Assembly: GCA_947290775.1 (NCBI GenBank)
Contig: CAMYPM010000025.1
Span: 1-16,733, forward strand
Length of the DNA stretch: 16,733 nt
Origin: an uncultured Bacteroidales bacterium
GTDB lineage: Bacteria > Bacteroidota > Bacteroidia > Bacteroidales > Porphyromonadaceae
Direction: 5' to 3'
A model generated the notes under the pieces. The model had not been told where the DNA came from. It did no database searches and saw nothing but the letters and a program-made list of their open reading frames with translations. The position numbers and the translations under genes are program-made. Every line of letters starts with the position of its first letter. Within the stretch, counting starts at the first letter, position 1. Shown here in pieces: positions 8,534 through 16,706 of the stretch.

Positions 8534-9805
8534 ATGGCTAAGGTAGATGTATTGTTGGGTCTTCAATGGGGAGACGAAGGAAAGGGTAAAATAGTAGACG
8601 TACTAACCCCCAATTATGATATGGTGGCGCGCTTCCAAGGCGGCCCGAATGCCGGTCATACGCTTCATTTTGACGGAAATAAGTACGTACTGCGTTCCAT
8701 TCCAAGCGGCATCTTCCAGAAAGATACCATCAACGTGGTGGGCAATGGCGTTGTGCTCGATCCGGTACGCTTCATTGAGGAAGCCAAAGAATTGCAAAAA
8801 AGTGGCTGCTCTGTAAAGGATAAACTACGCATCGCACGTAAGGCGCATCTCATTCTACCTACGCATCGCCTCTTGGATGCCGCCAACGAAAAGGCTCTGA
8901 AGGGAAGTAAGATCGGTACCACCGGAAGAGGTATCGGTCCTACCTATACGGATAAAACGGCTCGTTACGGAGTGCGTGTGGGTGAAATCGAGGGAGACTT
9001 CGAAAAGGCATACAATACCGCTAAGGAGCGTCATTTGGCACGCCTCGCCGCTATGGGCGAAACGCCTGATCTAACCGATTTGGAAAAGGAATATTTCGAT
9101 GCCATTGAGCAGCTGAAAACATTCAAACTGATCGATTGCGAATATGAGATCAATGGTGCCTTGCACGAGGGCAAGAAAGTACTGGCGGAGGGAGCCCAGG
9201 GCTCTATGCTGGACGTGGATTACGGAACCTATCCGTTCGTTACCTCCAGTAATACCATTGCTTCCGGTTGCTGCACAGGATTAGGCATAGCCCCTCAACA
9301 GATCGGTCACGTATTCGGTATTTTCAAAGCTTATTGTACCCGAGTAGGGGCAGGACCTTTCCCAACCGAATTGCAGGACGAAGTGGGACACGAAATGGCA
9401 GTACGGGGTGCCGAGTTCGGTGCCGTTACCGGCAGACCACGTCGCTGCGGGTGGATCGATTTGGTAGCTCTGAAATATACTATTATGCTGAGTGGCGTTA
9501 CCGATCTCATCATGATGAAAAGCGATGTGCTGGACACCTTTAAGGAAATAAAGGCGTGCCGCGCTTACCGCGTTAATGGCAAGGAAACGCAGCGCGTTCC
9601 TTTCCACTTTACGGACGACGACTCAATTGAACCGATTTACGACACCATCCCCGGGTGGCAATGTGATCTTACTGCTATTACTCGCGAGGCTGATTTCCCC
9701 GTTGCGTTCCGCAACTACATAGCGTATTTGGAAAATGCTTTAGGCTGTCCCATCAAGATTGTTTCCGTGGGCCCCGATCGCAAGCAAACCATTATACGTT
9801 CGTAA
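8534..9805 (+). CDS. purA: Adenylosuccinate synthetase
   Basis: The 423-residue product joins IMP and aspartate, using GTP, to make adenylosuccinate, the first committed step to AMP. Visible signatures are LLGLQWGDEGKGKIVD (7-22) with catalytic D14, FQGGPNAGHTL (34-44) with catalytic H42, the IMP-binding GTTGRGIGPTYTDKTAR near 130-146, EGAQGSMLDVDYGTYPFVTS, and GRPRRCGWID. Length is standard. The ATG begins 8 bases after the Fur-like stop, which argues for translational coupling in one transcript. No sign of truncation. Confidence 0.98.
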   Translation: MAKVDVLLGLQWGDEGKGKIVDVLTPNYDMVARFQGGPNAGHTLHFDGNKYVLRSIPSGIFQKDTINVVGNGVVLDPVRFIEEAKELQKSGCSVKDKLRIARKAHLILPTHRLLDAANEKALKGSKIGTTGRGIGPTYTDKTARYGVRVGEIEGDFEKAYNTAKERHLARLAAMGETPDLTDLEKEYFDAIEQLKTFKLIDCEYEINGALHEGKKVLAEGAQGSMLDVDYGTYPFVTSSNTIASGCCTGLGIAPQQIGHVFGIFKAYCTRVGAGPFPTELQDEVGHEMAVRGAEFGAVTGRPRRCGWIDLVALKYTIMLSGVTDLIMMKSDVLDTFKEIKACRAYRVNGKETQRVPFHFTDDDSIEPIYDTIPGWQCDLTAITREADFPVAFRNYIAYLENALGCPIKIVSVGPDRKQTIIRS

Positions 9806-9823
9806 CAGAAGCATACCCTTGGT

Positions 9824-11134
9824 ATGACCTACCGCGAAACAATTGACTTCCTTTTCAACGTAACACCCGTATTCGAAAAGGGAGACGCAGGAGCCTACAA
9901 GCCCGGATTAGAGCGTATGCAGGCGATGGCGGAGGAGATTGGCAACCCTCACGTCGGACAGCGCTACCTCCATATAGCCGGCACTAACGGCAAGGGGTCC
10001 GTTTCGTCCACTCTGGCAGCCATACTGACCGCCTCGGGCTATCGGACCGGCTTATTCACCTCTCCGCACCTAATCGATTTTCGCGAGCGAATCCGCATTA
10101 ACGGAGTACCCATCAGTGAAGAGGATGTGGTTCGTTTTGTGGAACGCATCAAACCGCTCATTGAGCGTTACCAACCGAGCTTCTTCGAACTAACCACGCT
10201 CATGGCGTTAGACTACTTCGCGCGTATGAAGTGCGATGTAGTGGTTATGGAAGTGGGTATGGGCGGACGCTTGGATTGCACCAATATTATTACGCCGTTG
10301 CTCTCCATAATCACCAATGTGAGCATGGATCACATGCAGTTCCTCGGCAATACACTTGAGGCAATTGCACGCGAAAAAGCCGGTATCTTTAAACAGGGTG
10401 TGCCCGCACTGATCGGCGAGGCGCCCGAAAGGCTTCGTCCTTTATACGAATCCTATACACAGATCGAGAAGCATTACGCCGAGCAGTCCGATGAAATTGA
10501 ATCCATTACGGATGCTCCGGATGGATTACTTATAGAAACAAAGCGCTGGGGAACATTAAAAGGTGTACTGACCGGTGCCGTACAGCATCTAAATGCGCGT
10601 ACAACGCTTGCCGCTGTTGATCTGCTTACCGATAAGCATTTACTCCAAATTCCTCGGGATGCGGTAGCAAAAGGCTTTGCTCAAGTGGTATCGCTTACGC
10701 ATCTTTTGGGGCGCTGGCAGCGGGTGGCCTCTCGTCCTACCGTTATCCTCGATACCGGACATAACGAAGGTGCCATCACTGAGGTGGCACAACAGCTCAA
10801 ACAGGAGCCATACGAAGCACTCCACATCGTTTTTGGAATGATGCACGACAAGGATTTTGCTAAAGTGCTCCGGTTGCTTCCCCAAAATGCGACCTACTAC
10901 TTTTCTACCCCCGAAACGCCTCGGGCTCTTTCCGGCGAAATGCTTCGCCAAGAAGCACTCAAGGCCGGTCTACGAGGCGAAACCTATCCAACGCTTACAG
11001 AAGCTTTCCGTGCCGCTCGCACAGCGGCTAAGCCTACGGATCTGATCTATGCCGGCGGTAGCAACTACGTAGTGGCAGAAATACTCTCCGGATTCTTTCC
11101 GGAGCTCATAGAAGAAAATAAAACAACAAAATAA
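9824..11134 (+). CDS. folC: Bifunctional folylpolyglutamate synthase / dihydrofolate synthase
   Basis: The 436-residue Mur-ligase-fold enzyme adds glutamate to dihydropteroate and then to folates, retaining them in the cell. Evidence: ATP-binding loop HIAGTNGKGSVSSTLAAIL (50-68), SPHLIDFRERI, the segment VVMEVGMGGRLDCTNIITP, SMDHMQFLGNTLEAIAREKAGIFK, and a DTGHNEGAI motif in the C-terminal domain corresponding to the family's DGAHN (threonine and glycine replace glycine and alanine). Start is the ATG 18 bases after purA. Whether both activities are retained cannot be decided by eye. Confidence 0.95.
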   Translation: MTYRETIDFLFNVTPVFEKGDAGAYKPGLERMQAMAEEIGNPHVGQRYLHIAGTNGKGSVSSTLAAILTASGYRTGLFTSPHLIDFRERIRINGVPISEEDVVRFVERIKPLIERYQPSFFELTTLMALDYFARMKCDVVVMEVGMGGRLDCTNIITPLLSIITNVSMDHMQFLGNTLEAIAREKAGIFKQGVPALIGEAPERLRPLYESYTQIEKHYAEQSDEIESITDAPDGLLIETKRWGTLKGVLTGAVQHLNARTTLAAVDLLTDKHLLQIPRDAVAKGFAQVVSLTHLLGRWQRVASRPTVILDTGHNEGAITEVAQQLKQEPYEALHIVFGMMHDKDFAKVLRLLPQNATYYFSTPETPRALSGEMLRQEALKAGLRGETYPTLTEAFRAARTAAKPTDLIYAGGSNYVVAEILSGFFPELIEENKTTK

Positions 11135-11143
11135 CGTATCACA

Positions 11144-12544
11144 ATGACTGAACAGTTACAGAAAACATTGCGCGACAAAGCCTGGGCAAGATGGCTTGTG
11201 CTTGCGCTCATCGCCTCAACGATGTTCTTCGCCTACATGTTTGTAGACGTACTCTCACCGCTTAAAACTATGCTCGAAGAGCAGGTTCAATGGAGCAGTA
11301 AAACCTTTGGACTTTACGCCGGTAGCGAATTCTTCCTCAACGTCTTTGTATTTTTCCTCATCTTTGCAGGTATTATATTGGACAAGATGGGAGTTCGCTT
11401 CACAGCGATCCTCTCCGGTAGCCTTATGGTAATAGGGGCCGGCATCAAAGTATATGCTCTTAGCGAATCCTTTTTGACTACCTCCCTTTATACGTGGCTC
11501 AATAGCTGGTGGACCGCTTTCCCCGCTACTGCCAAACTTGCCTCAATCGGCTTTATGATCTTTGGCTGTGGTACCGAAATGGGTGGTGTAACCGTTTCAC
11601 GCGCTATCGTAAAGTGGTTCCAAGGAAAGGAAATGGCTCTCGCAATGGGAATTGAGATGGGGATAGCTCGTTTGGGCGTATTTGCCGTTTTTTGGATTTC
11701 TCCCTATTTGGCAGACCGCTATAACTCGGTGCAAGCCCCTGTGATTTTTGTATTCTTCCTCCTCTGCGTGGGATTGCTATTCTACCTCATCTACGGAGTG
11801 TTTGACAACAAACTGGAACATCAACAGAAGGATCTGGTTATAGAGGATGAAGAGCCCTTCCATTTCAGAGACCTCGGTAAGGTATTTGGGAGCGGAATCT
11901 TTTGGGTAGTTGCCTTGTTATGCGTGCTTTACTACTCTGCAATTTTCCCGTTCCAGCGTTTTGCTACCGAAATGCTTCAGAGCAAACTCGGATGGGAACC
12001 CGACTTCGCTAGCCGTATCTTTAGCTTCTTCCCCATTGGTGCTATGGCTATCACACCGTTCCTTGGCGCCTTTTTGGACCACAAAGGAAAGGGAGCCACG
12101 ATGCTTATTTGGGGATCTATCCTTATGATTGTATGCCATACGGTATTTGCGCTCTTCCCCTTTGGTGCCGTTGGGCACACATTTGCAGCAATCATTGCTT
12201 TTGCGGCTATCGTTCTGTTAGGCATTTCGTTCTCATTAGTTCCTGCAGCGCTTTGGCCCTCTATGCCTAAGCTGATTGATAACAAGGTACTCGGTAGCGC
12301 CTATTCCGCTACTTTCTGGGTACAGAACGTAGGACTTATGTCCGTTCCTATCCTCATTGGAACGGTACTCGACGGCATTCGCAAGAATTTGCCTGCAACG
12401 GCTGCCGAAGAATCCGTTTACACCGTACCGATGCTAATCTTCGCTTCGTTTGGTGTAGCGGCTCTCCTGCTCAGCCTCTATCTCAAATCCATTGATAAAA
12501 AGCGTGGATACGGCCTCGAACTTCCTAACATCAAGAAGGATTAA
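11144..12544 (+). CDS. Major facilitator superfamily transporter, MFSD1-like
   Basis: The 466-residue inner-membrane protein has about twelve hydrophobic segments and the MFS motif-A-like loop ILDKMGVRFT between segments 2 and 3 (about 78-89). A charged cytoplasmic loop in the middle (DNKLEHQQKDLVIEDEEPFHF, shown here only as landmark around 225-245) separates the two six-helix halves. The second half contains AALWPSMPKLIDNKVLGSAY and FWVQNVGLMSVPILIGT, which resemble the MFSD1 branch, whose animal member is reported to move dipeptides. Peptide uptake would suit an asaccharolytic, peptide-fermenting Porphyromonas-like organism, but the substrate is inference. It follows folC by 9 bases and precedes tkt by 18. 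Confidence 0.88.
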   Translation: MTEQLQKTLRDKAWARWLVLALIASTMFFAYMFVDVLSPLKTMLEEQVQWSSKTFGLYAGSEFFLNVFVFFLIFAGIILDKMGVRFTAILSGSLMVIGAGIKVYALSESFLTTSLYTWLNSWWTAFPATAKLASIGFMIFGCGTEMGGVTVSRAIVKWFQGKEMALAMGIEMGIARLGVFAVFWISPYLADRYNSVQAPVIFVFFLLCVGLLFYLIYGVFDNKLEHQQKDLVIEDEEPFHFRDLGKVFGSGIFWVVALLCVLYYSAIFPFQRFATEMLQSKLGWEPDFASRIFSFFPIGAMAITPFLGAFLDHKGKGATMLIWGSILMIVCHTVFALFPFGAVGHTFAAIIAFAAIVLLGISFSLVPAALWPSMPKLIDNKVLGSAYSATFWVQNVGLMSVPILIGTVLDGIRKNLPATAAEESVYTVPMLIFASFGVAALLLSLYLKSIDKKRGYGLELPNIKKD

Positions 12545-12562
12545 GGTACGGAGGAATTCATA

Positions 12563-14611
12563 ATGTTACAGAACAAACCATTCGACACACAACTATTGGA
12601 GCGTGCCGCTGATAATATCCGCGCCCTCTCCGTAGCTATGGTGGAACGCGCCAAGAGCGGTCACCCGGGTGGGGCTATGGGTGGAGCCGATTTCATCAAT
12701 CTGCTCTTTACCGAATATCTGCGCTACGACCCCGAGCAGCCCTGCCGCTATGCGCGTGACCGATTCTTCCTCGATCCGGGGCATATGTCCCCCATGCTCT
12801 ATTCATCGCTTGCACTACAGGGGCGCTTTACCCTCAACGAATTGAAGCAATTCCGCCAGTGGGGAAGCCCTACGCCCGGTCATCCCGAGCGAGATGTAGC
12901 GCGTGGCATCGAAAACACTAGCGGCCCCCTTGGTCAAGGGCACACTTTTGCGGTAGGTGCCGCCATTGCCGCTAAGATAATGGCGCAACGCTTCGGGGCG
13001 GAACGTATGCCGCAGCACATTTATGCCTACATATCCGATGGCGGTATTCAAGAAGAAATCGCTCAAGGTGCCGGACGAATAGCCGGGCACCTCGGATTGG
13101 ACAATCTGACCATGTTCTATGATGCCAACGATGTGCAGCTCTCCACGCTCGTCAGCGATGTGACCAGCGAAGATGTTGCTGCCAAATATCGTGCTTGGGG
13201 ATGGGAAGTGATCACCGTAAACGGCAACTGTGTAACCGAACTGCGCAAAGCATTGGACACGGCGCTCGCCACCAAAGGCAAGCCGACGTTGATCATCGGC
13301 AAAACCACAATGGCATACAAAGCGCTGAACGAAGAGGGAAGCGAGATTACCAACCGCATTGCTACGCACGGGCAACCGATGAGCAAAGCGGGTGCCTCCA
13401 TAGCTCAAACTTTGGGTGGAATGAATATGCCTTCCGATGAGCCGTTCCAAATATTGCCTGAAGTAAGCCAATTGTATCAAGCTCGTGCCGAAGAGCTGAA
13501 AGCCTACTGGGCAGACTACGATCGTAGCTTTGCCGCTTGGGAAAAGAGCAATCAACACGAAGCCGATACGCTACGGGACTGGTTCGAAGGCAAACTCCCA
13601 CAAATAGATATGAGCGCCATCGAGCAGAAGCCCAATAGTGCTACACGCTCCGCAGGTGCCACCGTGCTTTCCGCTTTAGTTAAGCAAATCCCCAATATGG
13701 TGGTAGCAAGTGCGGACCTATCCAACTCCGATAAAACGGACGCATTCCTCAAGGGCACGCATCCGCTCGCAAAGGGCGACTTTAGCGGTCGCTTCCTCAA
13801 TGCCGGCGTTTCCGAGCTCACCATGGCAGCAGTATGCCTCGGAATGATGCTCCACGGCGGGATTCACGCCGCTTGCGGCACCTTCTTCGTCTTCTCCGAT
13901 TATCAAAAACCGGTGATCCGCTTGGCTGCTTTGATGCAAATCCCGCTCATTTTCATCTGGACGCACGACGCCTTCCGGGTGGGTGAGGACGGACCTACGC
14001 ACCAGCCGGTAGAGCACGAAGCGCAAATCCGACTGATGGAAAAGCTGCACAACCACTCCGGTGCTAGAAGTATGTTGGTACTCCGCCCCGCCGATGTGCA
14101 CGAAACTACCGTGGCTTGGCAGATGGCTTTGGAGAATCGCGATACGCCTACGGGGCTCATTTTGTCCCGTCAGAACATCAACGATCTCCCCTCCGGTGAC
14201 GTCACCCCCTACCACCGTGCATTAGGCGCGCTCAAGGGCGGCTATGTAGTGAGCAGCGATAAGGATGCACAAATCGCTCTGGTGGCATCCGGTAGTGAGG
14301 TATCCACTTTGGAAGAAGCCGCTACCTTGCTCCGCAAAGAAGGCTTCCGCATACGCGTGGTTTCCGTTCCTTCCGAAGGACGGTTTGCCGATCAGGACGA
14401 CAAATATCGCGAAACGGTGCTCCCCGCAGCTATGCCGCGCTTTGGGCTTACTGCCGGATTGCCCGTAAACCTGCTCGGATTAGTGGGGTGCGAACAGCGC
14501 ATTGCCGGCTTGGAAAGCTTCGGCTACTCGGCACCCTATACGGTGTTGGACGAAAAGCTCGGATTCACTGCGCAGGCAGTTGCCGATAAAATCCGCGCGC
14601 TTCTCGCTTAG
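12563..14611 (+). CDS. tkt: Transketolase
   Basis: The 682-residue thiamine-diphosphate enzyme moves two-carbon units between sugar phosphates in the non-oxidative pentose phosphate pathway. Key sites: SGHPGGAMGG (32-41, H34), DPGHMSPMLYSS with H74, SGPLGQGHTFAVGAAIA (120-136), the cofactor motif YISDGGIQEE (156-165) to DAND (187-190), GVSELTMAAVCLGM with the catalytic glutamate of the pyrimidine domain, and THDAFRVGEDGPTHQPVEH. The cofactor motif has SDG rather than the GDG of E. coli-type enzymes, as I recall for other Bacteroidales transketolases. The start ATG has a clear GGAGG at 12550-12554, 8 bases upstream, unusual for this phylum. It is the last gene of the operon and is followed by a strong terminator. 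Confidence 0.97.
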   Translation: MLQNKPFDTQLLERAADNIRALSVAMVERAKSGHPGGAMGGADFINLLFTEYLRYDPEQPCRYARDRFFLDPGHMSPMLYSSLALQGRFTLNELKQFRQWGSPTPGHPERDVARGIENTSGPLGQGHTFAVGAAIAAKIMAQRFGAERMPQHIYAYISDGGIQEEIAQGAGRIAGHLGLDNLTMFYDANDVQLSTLVSDVTSEDVAAKYRAWGWEVITVNGNCVTELRKALDTALATKGKPTLIIGKTTMAYKALNEEGSEITNRIATHGQPMSKAGASIAQTLGGMNMPSDEPFQILPEVSQLYQARAEELKAYWADYDRSFAAWEKSNQHEADTLRDWFEGKLPQIDMSAIEQKPNSATRSAGATVLSALVKQIPNMVVASADLSNSDKTDAFLKGTHPLAKGDFSGRFLNAGVSELTMAAVCLGMMLHGGIHAACGTFFVFSDYQKPVIRLAALMQIPLIFIWTHDAFRVGEDGPTHQPVEHEAQIRLMEKLHNHSGARSMLVLRPADVHETTVAWQMALENRDTPTGLILSRQNINDLPSGDVTPYHRALGALKGGYVVSSDKDAQIALVASGSEVSTLEEAATLLRKEGFRIRVVSVPSEGRFADQDDKYRETVLPAAMPRFGLTAGLPVNLLGLVGCEQRIAGLESFGYSAPYTVLDEKLGFTAQAVADKIRALLA

Positions 14612-14650
14612 CCGTAACCGAGCTTCCCTTTCGGAAGCATCCTAATCTGA

Positions 14651-14682
14651 AGGCATCTCCCCGCACGGGAGGTGCCTTTTTT
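14651..14682 (+). terminator. Intrinsic terminator of the operon
   Basis: An 11-bp stem (14651-14661 with 14667-14677, one G-U pair) closes a 5-base loop and ends in six T (14677-14682). It lies 39 bases after the tkt stop. A second perfect 6-bp hairpin, GCTTCC and GGAAGC (14622-14638), sits between the stop codon and the terminator. Confidence 0.92.
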
Positions 14683-14860
14683 CATAGCCTATATCCATTC
14701 CTTCTCCCGATCGCAACTCGCACAACCTTACATAAGCAAGGGCAGAGTGGAGCATGAGTGCTAACGAATGGGAGAAGGTAAGTTATTTGGGTAGCACAAG
14801 CGTGCAATCGGAAGAAAGATCGTGAGGTAACAAATATTTCGTCGCATATATTTAGAAAAT

Positions 14861-15014
14861 ACCCTATAGCCTTTTTCGAGAAACCCTATAGCCTCTTTAC
14901 AAATACCCTATAGGGTTTTTGTAAATACCCTATAGCCTTTTCCCGAATTGTACGGCATAATAAATCTGATTGTACGGCAAGATAATTATTAAAATACGAC
15001 TTGTTGAAAATAAA
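14861..15014. repeat. Array of seven 22-bp-phased units (iteron-like)
   Basis: ACCCTATAG occurs at 14861, 14883, 14905 and 14927, exactly 22 bases apart, each followed by a T-rich tract and usually preceded by AAT. The phase then continues with another core: TGTACGGCA at 14949 and 14971, and a degenerate TACGACT at 14995, which is again 22 bases after the TACGGCA at 14973. Twenty-two bases is about two helical turns, so bound proteins would lie on one face of the DNA. Similar spacing is typical of plasmid replication iterons. It is not coding (22 is not a multiple of three). Which protein reads it is unknown. Confidence 0.85.
14896..14925. repeat. 30-bp near-perfect palindrome inside the 22-bp array
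   Basis: TTTACAAATACCCTA is followed directly by its inverted copy TAGGGTTTTTGTAAA, with 14 of 15 positions matching. The centre is the perfect 12-bp palindrome ACCCTATAGGGT. Only the third array unit has GGG after CCCTATA; the other three have GCC, so the full dyad is unique to this unit. Confidence 0.85.
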
Positions 15015-15100
15015 GAAGTTACCTTGTTGGTATAACTGAACTAGTAACGATTTGGAAACGAACGAGCTACTTGGTTTCGCTGTTTTCTGCCTAACAAAGA

Positions 15101-15153
15101 ACGCTTGTTATTCTGTTAGCAAACAGAATATTTTGCTGGCGAATAACAAGCAT
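15101..15153. repeat. Long nested hairpin / inverted repeat downstream of the relaxase remnant
   Basis: GCTTGTTATTC (15103-15113) pairs perfectly with GAATAACAAGC (15141-15151). After a small internal loop, AGCAAA (15118-15123) pairs with TTTGCT (15132-15137). An alternative perfect hairpin, ATTCTGTT and AACAGAAT with a 4-base loop (15110-15129), competes with it. ATTTTT follows on the plus strand, so it could act as a terminator. It could equally be a recombination or replication structure of the mobile element. Confidence 0.8.
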
Positions 15154-15206
15154 TTTTAATGATATATTCTTTTTTCTGCACTTTTCTAATGCGATTTTTG
15201 ATAGGG

Positions 15207-16066
15207 TTATAATCTTCGTCCTCGCTTCTTCTTTCTGCTTGCTTGGTTTCTGAGTTTGCGCTGCCACGCTGTTTCTGCATAGTCATCGCCTTGCGTAGTT
15301 GGTGTAATCAAATCGCCTAACCCTTCCACTACGTAATCGATTGCACTAATGGCTACATCTGCCATTGTACCGATAGCCTGTACAATCTGCGGAGTTTCTT
15401 CTGAAGCTCGTGGTATGTACGAACGGCTTTTAGGTACAAGCTGGTAGCCTTTATCAGGCTGTTCTTTCTTTTCAGTTGCCTCTTGTATCGTTTGGCGTGG
15501 TTTCTTTGGTTCTTCCTTGTTGGTTGCTTCAAAGTTCCTCTGCAAGGAACGGTAGCCGAACTCCCTGCCGATTTCGGAAGCCTTGAAGGTTTGTCTTGCG
15601 TATGAGAACTTCAAGGCATAAACCTTGTCCTACTTGTTCTTCAAGCGCTCTATGGAAATGCCGTTTTTGTTCAATTCATAAAAGAACATGGAAAACCCGG
15701 TGATGCCTGTACCTTTGTACTTATCAAGCAAGGTGTAGCAAATCTTCTGCACCTACTGCTTTTTCTGTCTCTCGTGGGATTAGCTTTTGTCTTTTGGAGT
15801 TTCCTTTCCGCCTTGACTTCCTTAGCAATGGTCAAACCTTTCTCCCTACTGATTTCCTCTGCCCCCTTGCTGCCTTGTTGCTCACAAAGGTGGTGTCATA
15901 GACTTCTCCGTACGGACTGATACGGTTGGCAATGATATGAATGTGCCTGTTGTCGGTGTCCTTGTGCGTTACTGCCACCCATTGGTGGTTGTCAAGTCCC
16001 ATTCGCTTGGCAAACAAATGGGCTATCCGCACCAGTTCGGACACAGACAGCTTTTTCTCATCCTGC
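15207..16066 (-). pseudogene. Relaxase (mobilization nuclease), degenerate
   Basis: Joining three minus-strand segments rebuilds one relaxase. Segment 1 (about 16066-15865) reads SVSELVRIAHLFAKRMG and then VTHKDTDNRHIHIIANRI, with the paired histidines of relaxase motif III encoded at 15937-15945. A frameshift at the C5 run 15862-15866 moves into segment 2, AEEISREKGLTIAKEVKAER. A second shift near 15765-15785 enters segment 3: ICYTLLDKYKGTGITGFSMF, KFSYARQTFKASEIGREFGY and a basic tail RKKKRGRRL ending in TAA at 15207. Segment 3 holds two in-frame TAG codons (15753-15755 and 15630-15632), both explicable as CAG to TAG changes. The N-terminal motif I with the catalytic tyrosine is absent. An intact relaxase would nick the element's transfer origin; this copy cannot. 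The last piece (from 15614) could be translated as a 135-residue fragment. Confidence 0.8.
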
Positions 16067-16274
16067 GGTGCGTGTTGATTTCATAGCGACCTACTTTTGA
16101 GAAGTGAGCATCGTTCTTACTATGATATTCGGTTCTTCCCAACACTGTGTTGTATCTAAACTGGTAGTAAGAGGAGAGATAGGTTTCTATCTCCGAGTTC
16201 TTGGAAAACTTCCTTCTTGTATGAAGTTCGCTGTTTTCCCCCTCAGATTAGCTTTTATCCGCATTCTTTTTCAT
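16066..16274 (-). pseudogene. VirE-like N-terminal fragment fused to the relaxase remnant
   Basis: From ATG 16274 the minus strand reads MKKNADKS, then a TAA at 16248-16250, then continues in the same frame with KFSKNSEIETYLSSYYQF, RYNTVLGRTEY and HFSKVGRYEINTHRR. This resembles the N-terminal region of the Bacteroidota VirE (virulence-associated E) proteins found on mobilizable elements. The frame ends at TAG 16023-16025, but similarity stops near 16066, where relaxase-like sequence (DEKKLSV) takes over in another frame. Full-length family members are several hundred residues long, so almost all of the gene is missing. Family assignment is from memory of the conserved block and is moderate. 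Confidence 0.5.
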
Positions 16275-16328
16275 TATATGCTTGGTTTGGTTTCCAAGAG
16301 TGAAGTTATGAAGAGAATAGGAAAGTTC

Positions 16329-16349
16329 CAAGCATTCGGAGAGTGCTTG
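16329..16349. repeat. Short hairpin
   Basis: CAAGCATTC, loop GGA, GAGTGCTTG: nine pairs including one T-G, with a 3-base loop. It lies about 55 bases upstream of the VirE-like start on the minus strand and has no T-run on either side. Function unknown. Confidence 0.45.
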
Positions 16350-16609
16350 CATAATGTTGCACAAATTGGCAATGAATTTCTCACGAACTTTTGACAGGAA
16401 ACAGTCGGAAAGGACGGATTTAAGCCCCAAACAAGAGGACAAGTGCGTAAGGGATGCAAGAAAGGCAGGTGCTTCTTTGCTCCATCCTGCATAGTATTGC
16501 ATCGGCTAAAAGGATATGATAAAATGGAGTAAAAAGGCAAAGAAAGAGAGTGACAATCCTTTTGTTCTTTCATTGTTTTCCCCTGTATTTCCCTACTGTT
16601 CCCTTGTGC

Positions 16610-16640
16610 TTTGAAGTATGACAAACACTCCCTACTTTTG
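16610..16640 (+). promoter_or_regulatory. Consensus Bacteroidota promoter
   Basis: TTTG at 16610-16613, a 19-base spacer, and TACTTTTG at 16633-16640 match both boxes of the Bacteroidota consensus exactly. Transcription would start near 16646-16648, about 60 bases before the ATG at 16707. Confidence 0.75.
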
Positions 16641-16706
16641 CAAGCAGAAACGTGTGATGAAGCGCAAAACAAGAAAAGGAATTACAAACAAAACAACAAT
16701 AGAATT

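Larger units (their letters stand above)
14683..15206. other. Non-coding region between tkt and the mobile-element remnant
   Basis: About 520 bases with no convincing gene. It holds the 22-bp array (14861-15014), a palindrome inside it and a long hairpin (15101-15153), described separately. CCTTCTCCC (14700-14708) has a perfect inverted partner at 14770-14778. No tRNA or rRNA was recognised. The region is AT-rich compared with tkt, so the boundary between the conserved chromosome and the accessory segment probably lies soon after the terminator. Confidence 0.6.
16275..16706. other. Non-coding interval before the right-edge gene
   Basis: About 430 bases. Open frames up to 132 codons exist on the minus strand, but they overlap in several frames and show no domain I recognise. 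I see a 9-bp hairpin (16329-16349) and the promoter at 16610-16640; nothing else is convincing. Confidence 0.5.

Noticed and set aside
12815..14215. Long minus-strand open frames (up to 247 codons) opposite tkt
   Set aside because: They are shadows of the GC-rich tkt coding sequence, without domains, and tkt is complete.
14700..14778. Inverted repeat CCTTCTCCC / GGGAGAAGG as an element terminus
   Set aside because: Only 9 bp with 61 bases between, no flanking target duplication seen and no transposase nearby.
14754..14825. 23-codon open frame beginning MSANEWEKVSYLG
   Set aside because: It has an ATG and a stop but no clear ribosome site, promoter or known relative, and a frame of this size is expected by chance.
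14861..15014. CRISPR array
   Set aside because: The period is 22 bases with only about 9 conserved, far below a CRISPR repeat plus spacer, the core changes midway, and no cas genes are present.
16248..16672. Minus-strand open frames of 84 and 132 codons near the right edge
   Set aside because: They overlap each other in different frames, show no recognisable domain and lie over the opposing promoter; I could not support them as genes.
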